From Pyxidicoccus trucidator (GTDB lineage: Bacteria; Myxococcota; Myxococcia; Myxococcales; Myxococcaceae): a stretch of DNA of 64,000 nucleotides. The notes under the pieces were generated by a model. That model ran no database searches and was not told where the DNA came from. It worked only from the letters and a program-made list of their open reading frames with translations. The DNA is taken from the NCBI RefSeq assembly GCF_010894435.1, contig NZ_JAAIXZ010000011.1, positions 310,001 through 374,000 of the forward strand, written 5' to 3'. Position numbers and translations under genes: made by a program. Of this stretch, positions 1 to 8,439 are shown piece after piece (the first letter of the stretch is position 1; each line of letters starts with the position of its first letter).

Positions 1-811
1 CGGCCAGCGGCGACACGGCCTCGCCCAGCAGCAGCGCGCCCATCACCCACGAGAAGGCGGGCGTGAGCTGGGTGGCCACGCCCCCCGCCGCGGCGGTGAC
101 GTAGCCAAAGGCATACGTGAAGGTCATCTGCGCCACCACGGACGTCAGGCCCACGCCCAGCAGCGGCAGCACCACGTCCCACCCCAGCGGCCGCCAGTCC
201 TGCACCGCGAAGGGCAGGCTGAAGAGGAGGCCGAAGAGACAGAAGGAGAGGAAGACGGTGGCCGAGTCCGTGTCGTGCCGCAGCGCCCGCACCACCACCA
301 CCGCCGCGCCGCCCAGCACCGCGGAGCCCATGCCCGCCCACGCGCCCAGGCCCATCTCCAGCGAGGCGCCCCCGTCCATGGTGCTCCACATCACCAGGCC
401 CGCGCCCAGCGTGGTGAGCGCCAGCCCGGCCAGCAGCGGCCCGGTGACGCGCTCGCGCAGGAAGAGCCAGCCGATGATGGCCGCGTAGATGGGCCAGCAC
501 GCATTGAGGAGCACCGCCGGCCCCACCGTCATCCGGTCGATGGCGACGAAGTACAGGTAGACGGCCGCGCCGCCGAAGATGCCGCGCAGCGCCCACAGCG
601 ACAGGCGTCCGTAGCGCGGCCGGCGTCCCAGCACGGGGAAGTAGACGGCCAGGAACAGCAGCCCGATGACGAAGCGGCCGGACGCCACCTGCCCGGGGGA
701 CAGGCGGCCCGCCAGCAGGCGGGTGCACAGCGCCATCACCGAGAAGAGGAAGCTCGAGAAGATGAGCAGCGGGACACCGCGGTAGCGCTCCGGAAGGACC
801 CAGCGGTTCAT
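1..811 (-). CDS. EamA/DMT-family permease, 3' end cut by the window
   Basis: The reading frame starts at the ATG at 811 (MNRWVLPERY...) and runs off the left edge still open after about 270 codons, so the C-terminus is missing. It is a string of hydrophobic helices with short basic loops. Small-residue-rich segments (such as AGLALTTLGAGLVM) and the glycine-rich motif near TFTYAFGYVTAAAGGVATQL are typical of the ten-helix drug/metabolite transporter (EamA) superfamily. Members are inner-membrane exporters or importers of small metabolites; the substrate cannot be told from sequence. It is divergent from uvrA, with about 180 bases between the starts. An antisense frame on the plus strand here is only a high-GC shadow. 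Confidence 0.8.
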   Translation of the reverse strand, partial: MNRWVLPERYRGVPLLIFSSFLFSVMALCTRLLAGRLSPGQVASGRFVIGLLFLAVYFPVLGRRPRYGRLSLWALRGIFGGAAVYLYFVAIDRMTVGPAVLLNACWPIYAAIIGWLFLRERVTGPLLAGLALTTLGAGLVMWSTMDGGASLEMGLGAWAGMGSAVLGGAAVVVVRALRHDTDSATVFLSFCLFGLLFSLPFAVQDWRPLGWDVVLPLLGVGLTSVVAQMTFTYAFGYVTAAAGGVATQLTPAFSWVMGALLLGEAVSPLA

Positions 812-989
812 GGACGCCGCGCACCCTACAGGGAAACGCCTCCCCCGCCAGCCCCGCCCTGCCCGCCCGGCCGCCCACCTGCCACATGTGGGATGAGCGT
901 TGAAACCCGGCGCGTTGAGCGTCATTCACTCCACCCGTGCGAGTTTCCACGCACCGGAACACCCATTCAGTGGTAAACGGCCGCCCATC

Positions 990-3884
990 ATGTCCGAGCC
1001 CGACGTCATCTCCCTCCGAGGCGCCAAGGAGCACAACCTCAAGAACGTCTCCCTGGACATCCCCAAGAAGAAGCTCGTCGTCTTCACGGGGGTGTCAGGG
1101 TCCGGCAAGAGCTCGCTCGCCTTCGATACGCTCTACGCGGAAGGCCAGCGTCGCTACGTGGAGAGCCTCTCCGCCTATGCCCGGCAATTCCTGGGGCAGA
1201 TGGAGAAGCCGAAGTACGACACCATCCGGGGACTGTCGCCCACCATCTCCATCGAGCAGAAGGCGGCCAGCAACAACCCCCGCTCGACGGTGGGCACCGT
1301 CACCGAGGTGCATGACTACCTGCGCGTGCTCTACGCCTCCATCGGCGTGCAGCACTGCCCCAACTGCGGGCGCAAGGTGGGCAAGCAGAGCGCGCAGCAG
1401 ATTGTGGAGGAAATCCTCAAGTCCCCCGCCGGCACCAAGCTGCAAGTCCTGGCGCCCCTCGTCACCAACCGCAAGGGCGAGCACAAGGAACTGCTGGCCG
1501 AGGCGCAGAAGCGCGGCTTCTCCCGCGCGCGCATCGACGGGGTGCTGAAGAGCCTGGAGGAGCGCATCGAGCTGGACAAGAAGTCCAAGCACGACATCGC
1601 GCTCGTCATCGACCGGCTGGTGCTCAAGCCCGACTTGAAGACGCGCCTCACCGACTCGGTGGAGACGGCGCTGCGCGAGGGCAAGGGCACCCTCATCGTC
1701 ACCGACGAGAAGGGCACCCCCGCCTCGGACCGCGTCATGTCCGAGCTCAACGCGTGCCCCACCTGCGGCCTGTCCTTCGGCGAGCTGACGCCCGCGTCCT
1801 TCTCCTTCAACAACCCGCTGGGCATGTGCACGGACTGCAACGGCCTGGGCACCAAGCCGGAGATGGACCCGGACCTCATCGTCCCGGACCCGTCCCGCAC
1901 CATCCGCGACGGCGCCATTGAGCCCTGGGCCAGCGGCATGAATCGCGGCGAGGGCTGGACGGCGGACTTCGTGGAGAGCCTGGCCAAGGCGTTCAAGATT
2001 GATTTGGACGTGCCCTACGCGAAGCTGTCCAAGCGCGAGCGGGAGACGCTGATGTACGGCTCCCACGGCAAGAGCTTCACCGTCGAGTGGGGCGAGGGCG
2101 GCCAGTACAAGATGGAGTGGGAGGGCCTGGTCGAGCGGTTGATGCGCAACTTCAAGACGACCACCTCCGAGGCGCGCCGCACCGAGCTGCAGAAGTACTT
2201 CAGCGACAAGCCCTGCCCCTCCTGCAAGGGCGAGCGCCTGAAGCCGGAGAGCCGCGCGGTGAAGGTCCACGGTCACACGATTGTGCAGCTGAGCCGGCTG
2301 ACCATCTCCGACGCGCTGGGCTTCCTGGGGGAGATGGGGCTGACGGCGCACGAGCGGAAGATTGCCACCGAGCTCCTGAAGGAGATTCGCAGCCGCCTGT
2401 CCTTCCTGGTGGACGTGGGGCTGGGCTACCTGATGTTGGACCGCACCGCGTCCACGCTGTCCGGCGGAGAGAGCCAGCGCATCCGGCTGGCGTCGCAGAT
2501 GGGCAGCGAGCTGACCGGCGTCATCTACATCCTCGACGAGCCCTCCATCGGCCTGCACCAGCGTGACAACGGCAAGCTGCTGACCACGCTCAAGCGCCTG
2601 CGGGACTTGGGCAACTCCGTCCTCGTGGTGGAGCACGACGAGGAGACGATGGAGGAGGCGGACTGGCTGGTGGACTTCGGCCCCGGCGCGGGCGAGCTGG
2701 GCGGCCAGGTGGTGGCGCAGGGCACGCCGGCGCAGGTGATGGAGAACGTGGCCAGCGAGACGGGCGCGTACCTCTCCGGGCGCAAGGAAATCGAGATTCC
2801 GGAGCAGCGCCGCAAGCTGGACCCCAAGCGCAAAATCGTCATCCAGGGGGCGCAGGAGAACAACCTGAGGAACGTGGACGCGGAGATTCCGCTCGGCGTC
2901 TTCAGCGCGATTACCGGCGTGTCCGGCGCGGGCAAGTCCACGCTCATCAACGACATCCTCTTCCCTGCCCTGGCGCGGCACCTCTACGAGAGCCGCGAGA
3001 CGCCCGGCAAGCACAAGTCGATTCAGGGCTTCGAGCACCTGGACAAGGTCATCGACATCGACCAGCGCCCCATCGGCCGCACCCCGCGCAGCAACCCCGC
3101 CACGTACACCAAGCTGTTCGACAACATCCGCGACGTGTTCGCGATGACGCCCGAGGCGCGCGCCTTCGGCTACGGGCCGGGCCGCTTCAGCTTCAACATC
3201 AAGGGCGGGCGCTGCGAGTCGTGCGAGGGCGACGGCGTGAAGCTGGTGGAGATGCACTTCCTCGCGGACGTGTACGTGCCCTGCGAGAGCTGCGCCGGCA
3301 AGCGCTTCAACGAGGCCACCCTGCGCGTGCGCTACAAGGGGAAGAACATCGCCGAGGTGCTGGACTTGAGCGTGCGCGAGGCGATGGAGCACTTCGGCGC
3401 GCACCGCGACATCATGCGCGTGCTCCAGACGCTGCACGACGTGGGTCTGAGCTACATCCGCCTGGGCCAGCCCTCCCCCACCCTGTCCGGCGGCGAGGCC
3501 CAGCGCATCAAACTGGCGCGCGAGTTGGCCCGCGTGGCCACCGGCCGCACCCTCTACATCCTGGACGAGCCCACCACCGGCCTGCACTTCGAGGACATCC
3601 GCAAGCTGCTGTCGGTGCTCAACCGGCTGGTGGAGGCGGGCAACAGCGTGCTCGTCATCGAGCACAACCTGGACGTCATCAAGAGCGCGGACTGGGTGAT
3701 TGACCTCGGCCCCGAGGGCGGCGCGGGCGGCGGCCTGATTCTGGCCACCGGCACACCCGAGCAGGTCGCCCGCGTGGAGGGCAGCCACACCGGCCGCTAC
3801 CTGGCGCACGTGCTGTCCAAGGCGCGGCGCGCCCGCGTGGGCCAGCGCGTGGACGGCCCCGCCCTGCGGGAAGTGGCGGGCTGA
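990..3884 (+). CDS. uvrA: Excinuclease ABC subunit A
   Basis: Damage-recognition ATPase of nucleotide excision repair, cytoplasmic, partner of UvrB. The 964-residue product has the usual family length. Visible features are the first Walker A ([14 protein letters not shown], about residue 33), a zinc module with CPNCG about residue 127, a CPTCG/CTDC module, the ABC signature LSGGESQRI with Walker [11 protein letters not shown], a second Walker A ([10 protein letters not shown]), the CESC...CESC zinc finger, and a second LSGGEAQRI with [11 protein letters not shown] chose the ATG at 990 because the protein then begins [19 protein letters not shown] as in the family. The open frame extends upstream to a TTG at 900 but without homologous residues. 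I saw no convincing LexA box upstream. Confidence 0.97.
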   Translation: MSEPDVISLRGAKEHNLKNVSLDIPKKKLVVFTGVSGSGKSSLAFDTLYAEGQRRYVESLSAYARQFLGQMEKPKYDTIRGLSPTISIEQKAASNNPRSTVGTVTEVHDYLRVLYASIGVQHCPNCGRKVGKQSAQQIVEEILKSPAGTKLQVLAPLVTNRKGEHKELLAEAQKRGFSRARIDGVLKSLEERIELDKKSKHDIALVIDRLVLKPDLKTRLTDSVETALREGKGTLIVTDEKGTPASDRVMSELNACPTCGLSFGELTPASFSFNNPLGMCTDCNGLGTKPEMDPDLIVPDPSRTIRDGAIEPWASGMNRGEGWTADFVESLAKAFKIDLDVPYAKLSKRERETLMYGSHGKSFTVEWGEGGQYKMEWEGLVERLMRNFKTTTSEARRTELQKYFSDKPCPSCKGERLKPESRAVKVHGHTIVQLSRLTISDALGFLGEMGLTAHERKIATELLKEIRSRLSFLVDVGLGYLMLDRTASTLSGGESQRIRLASQMGSELTGVIYILDEPSIGLHQRDNGKLLTTLKRLRDLGNSVLVVEHDEETMEEADWLVDFGPGAGELGGQVVAQGTPAQVMENVASETGAYLSGRKEIEIPEQRRKLDPKRKIVIQGAQENNLRNVDAEIPLGVFSAITGVSGAGKSTLINDILFPALARHLYESRETPGKHKSIQGFEHLDKVIDIDQRPIGRTPRSNPATYTKLFDNIRDVFAMTPEARAFGYGPGRFSFNIKGGRCESCEGDGVKLVEMHFLADVYVPCESCAGKRFNEATLRVRYKGKNIAEVLDLSVREAMEHFGAHRDIMRVLQTLHDVGLSYIRLGQPSPTLSGGEAQRIKLARELARVATGRTLYILDEPTTGLHFEDIRKLLSVLNRLVEAGNSVLVIEHNLDVIKSADWVIDLGPEGGAGGGLILATGTPEQVARVEGSHTGRYLAHVLSKARRARVGQRVDGPALREVAG

Positions 3885-3917
3885 CGCTCGCGACACTCCG
3901 TCCCGTGACAATGGAGC

Positions 3918-3954
3918 GGGGGGCGGGGGTGCCTTCATTCACCCCCAACCCCCC
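3918..3954 (+). terminator. Hairpin after uvrA
   Basis: A G-run arm (GGGGGGCGGGGGTG, 3918-3931) pairs with CACCCCCAACCCCCC (3940-3954) across an 8-base loop, 34 bases after the uvrA stop. There is no T-run, so termination would be imperfect or factor-assisted. Confidence 0.5.
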
Positions 3955-4330
3955 GTCCACCTTGGAGGAATGGTGTCACGGGAGGGGTGTGGGTCGCGAA
4001 GTGAGACGTACCGCGTGACACATGATAGGGAGGCCACAATTCCTGTCAAACGCGCGTCAACTGATTAATGTGTATTGATAAAGACGCATTCCCACCGGAA
4101 TGGGGCGCCCAGACACGCGCGAGAATTCCGGTGCGGGTGCGGCCAGGCGGCACCGGGGCGGGCTTCGGCCGGGCGGGAGGGCCTCCCCTCCTCCCTGGAG
4201 GGGGACAGTCCCAGAGGGCACGGCACCCCACGGCGCAGCGGTAGGTGGAGTCCCGACGTGCGGTTGGGTAGGGTTCGCTTCTCGTTTTCTTGGAGCCCCC
4301 ACCTTTCGCCACGAGGGAGCACCCCGTCGC
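3955..4330 (+). promoter_or_regulatory. Long leader/intergenic region before the POT transporter
   Basis: No gene is visible in this stretch. It holds an inverted repeat GTGTCACG (3973-3980) / CGTGACAC (4014-4021), and an A+T-rich patch around 4058-4085 that stands out in this G+C-rich DNA and is a likely promoter region. A second inverted repeat is CACCGGAAT (4093-4101) / ATTCCGGTG (4125-4133). G+C-rich potential stem-loops follow around 4170-4215. The arrangement (promoter-like A+T patch, then more than 200 bases of structured leader) suggests regulated expression of the transporter, but I recognise no known riboswitch. Confidence 0.35.
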
Positions 4331-5788
4331 ATGGCCCAGACAGCCGCTGCGCAGAGCAACAAGTTTCCACCGCAAATCCCGTTCATCATCGGCCAGGAGG
4401 CCTGTGAGCGGTTCAGCTTCTACGGGATGCGCGGCATCCTGACCGTGTTCCTGGCGGACTACCTGCTCAAGCAGTCCATGGACGCGGGCGGAGGCGACGA
4501 GCGCAACGCCATCGCGAAGAGCTACTTCCACCTCTTCATGTTCGGCGTGTACTGGTTCCCGCTGGTGGGCGGGTGGCTCGCCGACCGGATGTTCGGCAAG
4601 TTCAAGGTCATCCTCTGGCTGAGCCTCGTGTACTGCGTGGGCCACGCGTGCCTGGCGTTCTTCGAGGACGTGCCGCTGGGCTTCTACTTCGGCCTGCTGC
4701 TCATCGCGATGGGCTCGGGTGGAATCAAGCCCTGCGTCGCGGCGATGGTGGGAGACCAGTTCAACGAGTCGAACAAGCACCTCGTGAACAAAATCTTCTC
4801 CATCTTCTACTGGAGCATCAACCTCGGCTCGTTCTTCGCGGCGCTGTTCATCCCCGCGGTGCTGGCGAAGTACGGGCCGTCGGTGGCCTTCGGCATCCCC
4901 GGCATCCTGATGTTCATCGCCACGGCCATCTACTGGGCGGGCCGCAAGCACTACGTCATGGTGCCGCCCACCGGGAAGAACCCGCACTCGTTCTTCAAGG
5001 TGGTCCTGGCCGCGCTGAAGCCGAAGGGCGAGCGCACGAAGGGGAGCCACTGGCTGGACACCGCGCGGACCGAGCACCCCGAGGCGGCCATCGACGGCGC
5101 GAAGGCCGTGCTCCGCCTGGTGGTGCTCTTCATCCCGGTGATGTTCTTCTGGATGATTTTCGACCAGAAGGCGTCCACGCTGGTGCTCCAGGCCAAGGCC
5201 ATGGACCCGGTGGTGGGGCCCTTCACCTTCCAGCCGAGCCAGATTCAGCTCATCAATCCCGGCCTGGTGATGATTCTCATCCCCCTGCTGACGATTGGCG
5301 TGTACCCGCTGTTCAAGCGCCTGGGCTGGGAGTTCACCCCGCTGCGCCGCATGCCGCTGGGCATGGTGCTGTGCGCGGCCTCCTACGTCATCGCCGGCTT
5401 CTTCCAGCAGCGCATGGACAACAAGGAAGTGCTCAACATCGCGTGGATGGTGCTGCCCTACGCGGTGCTGACGGTGGCGGAAATCCTCGTGTCCACCACG
5501 GGCCTGGAGTTCGCGTACACGCAGGCGCCGCGAGAGATGAAGAGCGTCGTGCAGTCGCTGTGGCTGGTGACGACGGCGCTCGCGAACATCTTCGTCGCCT
5601 TCATCGCGCGCATCGACTACTTCAAGGGCCCGAGCCAGTTCTTCTTCTACGGCAGCCTGGCGCTGCTGGCGGGGCTGATGCTGTGGCTGGTGGCGCGCAA
5701 GTTCCAGGTGCGCGACTACTTCCAGGCGGCGCCCCCCGTCCCCACCGGCGAGCACACCCAGGCCGGCGTGACGGCGAAGACGGCGTAG
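4331..5788 (+). CDS. POT/PTR2-family proton-dependent oligopeptide transporter
   Basis: Predicted 485-residue inner-membrane symporter that takes up di- and tripeptides with protons (MFS superfamily, POT family). The N-terminus has the POT hallmark ExxER (EACERFSFYGMRG, about residues 23-35), needed for proton coupling in characterised members. A GMGSGGIKPCVAAMVGDQF-type segment after helix 4 corresponds to the PTR2 signature region, and about twelve to fourteen hydrophobic helices follow. The start at 4331 (MAQTAAAQSNKF) is chosen over the upstream in-frame ATG at 4100, which would add 77 hydrophilic residues unlike the family. A second POT gene lies 2.6 kb away beyond the sulfatase homologue, in the opposite orientation. 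Confidence 0.88.
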   Translation: MAQTAAAQSNKFPPQIPFIIGQEACERFSFYGMRGILTVFLADYLLKQSMDAGGGDERNAIAKSYFHLFMFGVYWFPLVGGWLADRMFGKFKVILWLSLVYCVGHACLAFFEDVPLGFYFGLLLIAMGSGGIKPCVAAMVGDQFNESNKHLVNKIFSIFYWSINLGSFFAALFIPAVLAKYGPSVAFGIPGILMFIATAIYWAGRKHYVMVPPTGKNPHSFFKVVLAALKPKGERTKGSHWLDTARTEHPEAAIDGAKAVLRLVVLFIPVMFFWMIFDQKASTLVLQAKAMDPVVGPFTFQPSQIQLINPGLVMILIPLLTIGVYPLFKRLGWEFTPLRRMPLGMVLCAASYVIAGFFQQRMDNKEVLNIAWMVLPYAVLTVAEILVSTTGLEFAYTQAPREMKSVVQSLWLVTTALANIFVAFIARIDYFKGPSQFFFYGSLALLAGLMLWLVARKFQVRDYFQAAPPVPTGEHTQAGVTAKTA

Positions 5789-5798
5789 GCCGTCCCCT

Positions 5799-5825
5799 GC
5801 CCCGGAGCGCGGTGTGCTCCGGGGC
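5799..5825. terminator. Bidirectional hairpin between convergent genes
   Basis: A perfect 10-base inverted repeat, GCCCCGGAGC (5799-5808) / GCTCCGGGGC (5816-5825), with a 7-base loop sits between the convergent POT transporter and sulfatase-family genes. It lacks a T-run in either direction. Confidence 0.55.
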
Positions 5826-5848
5826 TGCACCGGCCTTGCCGCCGGGCC

Positions 5849-8221
5849 CTACTGCCGGGCCAGCACCGCGCGGAGCTGCTCCAGCGGAGAGATGCGGTGC
5901 TCGAAGGTCTCCCGGCCCTTCTCGAGCCGCACCCACCGCACGCGGCCGTTGAACCGGCGGTCGCCTTCGTGGAAGCCCTCCACCACGGGAGAGCCCAGCG
6001 CGAGCCCTACGTCGGCCGTGTCGTCCAGGAAGAAGGTGTGGGCCAGCGTCGCCTCCACCCGCCCCCGGCCCACCTGCTTCCCGTCGACGAGCAGCGTGAC
6101 GTCGCCGCCCCTGCCCACGCCGCCGCCGTCGTACTTGAACTCCATGCGGACCTGGTGCGTGCCCGCGGGCAGCTCGCGGTCGGCCTCGACGTGGAAGCGG
6201 CGCAGCCCGGCGTAGTTGTAGCAATAGGAGAGCCGACTCCCGCGTGCGTAGAGGCACCACCCGCCGAACGCGCCGCCCTGGGTGAAGATGACGCCGTGCG
6301 CGCCGCCCTCGGGCACCTCCACCTCGGCGAGGAGGGCGTGCGACTTGTTCTTGAGGTCCAGCAGCGAGTTCCCTCCGAGGCGCCGCATGCCCCCGGACAG
6401 CCGCTGCGAGTCGCCCTGGACGAGCCCGGGCCGGCCCGCCAGCTCCGGGCTGAAGCGCTCGATGCTCCGGTCATCCAGCGGCAGCACGTCGTACCGGGCG
6501 GCTTCGATGAGGAAGAGCTGTCGCAGCTCGCGCAGCTTGTCCGGCCGCTCCGCCGCGAGGTCTCTCGCCTGGGACGCGTCCGCGCGCGTGTCGTAGAGCT
6601 CCCAGACGTCCTCGTCGAGCGGCACCTTCACGCCCGGCTCCCACGGGGTGCGGTGCTTCGCCACGGCCGTCCAGCCCTGGTGGTAGAGCGCCCGGTTGCC
6701 GAACAGCTCGAAGTACTGCGTCTCGTGACGCTCCGGCGCCAGGGCGTCGTCGAAGCCATAGCGCATGCTCACCCCCTGCATCGGGGTCTGCCGCACGCCG
6801 TTGACGCTCGCCGGCTGGGGCAGGCCCGCGGCTTCGAGGAGGGTGGGCGCCACGTCGATGACGTGGGTGAACTGGGAGCGCACCTCTCCGCGGGCGCGAA
6901 TGCCCCGGGGCCAGTGGATGATTGCGCCGTTGCGCGTGCCCCCCAGGTGCGAGGCCACCTGCTTGGCCCCCTGGAAGGGCGTGTTCATGGCGTGCGCCCA
7001 GCCCACCGCGTAGTGGTTGAAGGACTCCGGCGTGCCGAGCCTGTCCACGTGCCGGACGAGGAAGTCCGGAGTCTCCACGTCGAAGAGGCCGTTGCAGAGC
7101 AGGCCCCCGTTCAGCGTGCCGTGGAGGGTGCCCTCGGCGGAGGCGCCGTTGTCTCCGAGGACGTAGTAGACGAGCGTGTCCTCCAGCGCGCCGAGCTGCT
7201 CCAGCGCCTCCACGAGCCGCCCCACGTGGAAGTCCGCGTACTCGAGGAACCCCGCGTAGATTTCCATCTGCCGCGCGAGCACGGGCCGGAGCGGCTCCGG
7301 AATCGCGCCCCACGCGGGGATGCCCTCGGGGCGGGGCGTGAGCGCGCAGTCCGCGGGGAGGACGCCGCGCTGCTGCTGCCGTGCGAGGATTTCCTCGCGC
7401 AGCGCGTCCCAGCCCGCATCGAAGCGGCCCCTGTACCGGTCCGCCCAGGCCTTGGGGACATGGTGCGGGGCGTGCGTGGCGCCCGGCGCGAAGTAGACGA
7501 AGAAGGGCTTGTCCGGCACGAGCGCCCGCTGCTGGCGCACCCAGTCGATGGCCCGCTCCGTCAGGTCCTCCATGAAGTGGTAGCCCTGCTCCGGCGTGCG
7601 GCGCGGCTCGACGGGCGTCGTGTTCTCGTAGAGCGCCGGGTACCACTGGTTCGTCCCGCTCCCGAGGAAGCCGAAGAAGTACTCGAAGCCGGAGCCGGTG
7701 GGCCACCTGTCGAAGGGGCCCATGGGGCCCGTCTCCCAGGCGGGCACCTCGTGGCACCGGCCGAACTGCGCGGTGCTGTAGCCGTTGAGCTTGAGGACCT
7801 CGGCCACCGGCGCGCAGTGGTTGGGGCGCACGCAGGTGTAGCCCGGCGAGGAGGTGGCCAGCTCGGAGATGCCGCCGAAGCCCACCGTGTGGTGGTTGCG
7901 GCCCGTGAGCAGCGCGGCCCGCGTGGGCGCGCCCAGGCCCGTGGTGTGGAAGCGGTTGTACTTGAGGCCACCGGCGGCCAGTCGCTCCGCGGTGGGCGTG
8001 TGGATGACGCCACCGAAGGTGCTGGAAGCGCCGAAGCCCACGTCGTCCAGCAGGACGACGAGCACGTGGGGCGCGTCCGAGGGAGGCCGCAGCGGGGTGA
8101 TGGGAGGGAAGCTCGCGGCCGGGTCTCTCGCGGTGAAGGGCCGGACGCCCGGGTAGGGCTGGTCCGGAATGGGAAGGACCTCCCGCTGGACGGTGTCGTT
8201 CCGCTGGCCGGGCTTCTTCAT
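5849..8221 (-). CDS. Arylsulfatase-family protein with altered active site
   Basis: A 790-residue alkaline phosphatase/sulfatase-fold protein of the long PAS-like arylsulfatase type. Family context is clear: metal-binding LLDDVGFG (Asp59-Asp60), RFHTT...PTRAALLTGRNHH, THAPHHVPKAW, YVLGDNGAS and GGTRNGAIIHWP. The formylglycine motif is normally C-x-P-S/T-R. Here it reads G-A-P-T-R, so residue 97 is Gly where Cys (or Ser) is converted to formylglycine. The Lys of the downstream GK-x-H motif is Arg155 (GRCHEVP). Classical sulfate-ester hydrolysis is therefore unlikely (inference). I prefer the ATG at 8221, with AAGGGAG upstream, over the in-frame GTG at 8230. No export signal is obvious. A C-terminal beta-rich domain of about 150 residues follows the catalytic domain. 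Confidence 0.85.
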   Translation of the reverse strand: MKKPGQRNDTVQREVLPIPDQPYPGVRPFTARDPAASFPPITPLRPPSDAPHVLVVLLDDVGFGASSTFGGVIHTPTAERLAAGGLKYNRFHTTGLGAPTRAALLTGRNHHTVGFGGISELATSSPGYTCVRPNHCAPVAEVLKLNGYSTAQFGRCHEVPAWETGPMGPFDRWPTGSGFEYFFGFLGSGTNQWYPALYENTTPVEPRRTPEQGYHFMEDLTERAIDWVRQQRALVPDKPFFVYFAPGATHAPHHVPKAWADRYRGRFDAGWDALREEILARQQQRGVLPADCALTPRPEGIPAWGAIPEPLRPVLARQMEIYAGFLEYADFHVGRLVEALEQLGALEDTLVYYVLGDNGASAEGTLHGTLNGGLLCNGLFDVETPDFLVRHVDRLGTPESFNHYAVGWAHAMNTPFQGAKQVASHLGGTRNGAIIHWPRGIRARGEVRSQFTHVIDVAPTLLEAAGLPQPASVNGVRQTPMQGVSMRYGFDDALAPERHETQYFELFGNRALYHQGWTAVAKHRTPWEPGVKVPLDEDVWELYDTRADASQARDLAAERPDKLRELRQLFLIEAARYDVLPLDDRSIERFSPELAGRPGLVQGDSQRLSGGMRRLGGNSLLDLKNKSHALLAEVEVPEGGAHGVIFTQGGAFGGWCLYARGSRLSYCYNYAGLRRFHVEADRELPAGTHQVRMEFKYDGGGVGRGGDVTLLVDGKQVGRGRVEATLAHTFFLDDTADVGLALGSPVVEGFHEGDRRFNGRVRWVRLEKGRETFEHRISPLEQLRAVLARQ

Positions 8222-8354
8222 GTCTCCCACGCTCCCTTGGAACCCTAGAAACCGAAGCTAGGAGGGGGCCAGGCCCCTGGCCATGAGCCCTGGAGGCCGG
8301 GAGCGGTGAGCAACCGGGAACGGTGGAGGCAGCCGCGAGGGTGGAAGAAAGAAA

Positions 8355-8387
8355 GACGCCGGCGACCCTCGCGGGCACGCCGGCGTC
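8355..8387 (-). terminator. Rho-independent terminator of the downstream POT gene
   Basis: Perfect 10-base arms GACGCCGGCG (8355-8364) and CGCCGGCGTC (8378-8387) with a 13-base loop. Read on the minus strand, the stem is followed by TTTCTTTCTT, so it terminates the minus-strand transporter ending at 8440. Confidence 0.85.
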
Positions 8388-8439
8388 TTCGTCACAACGG
8401 CGTCCCGGAGTCAGCTCGGGACGCACCGGGGGGCGGGGC

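Noticed and set aside
812-989. SOS (LexA) box ahead of uvrA
   Set aside because: I looked for the GTTC-type and CTG-N10-CAG patterns and found only partial matches such as CATTCAGTGG; not enough to call.
1095-3938. 947-codon open frame antisense to uvrA
   Set aside because: High-G+C shadow of uvrA on the other strand: His/Ala/Gln/Leu-rich with no domain, while uvrA is unmistakable.
4046-5830. 594-codon minus-strand open frame across the first POT transporter
   Set aside because: Antisense of a clear transmembrane transporter; His/Arg/Gln-rich shadow composition.
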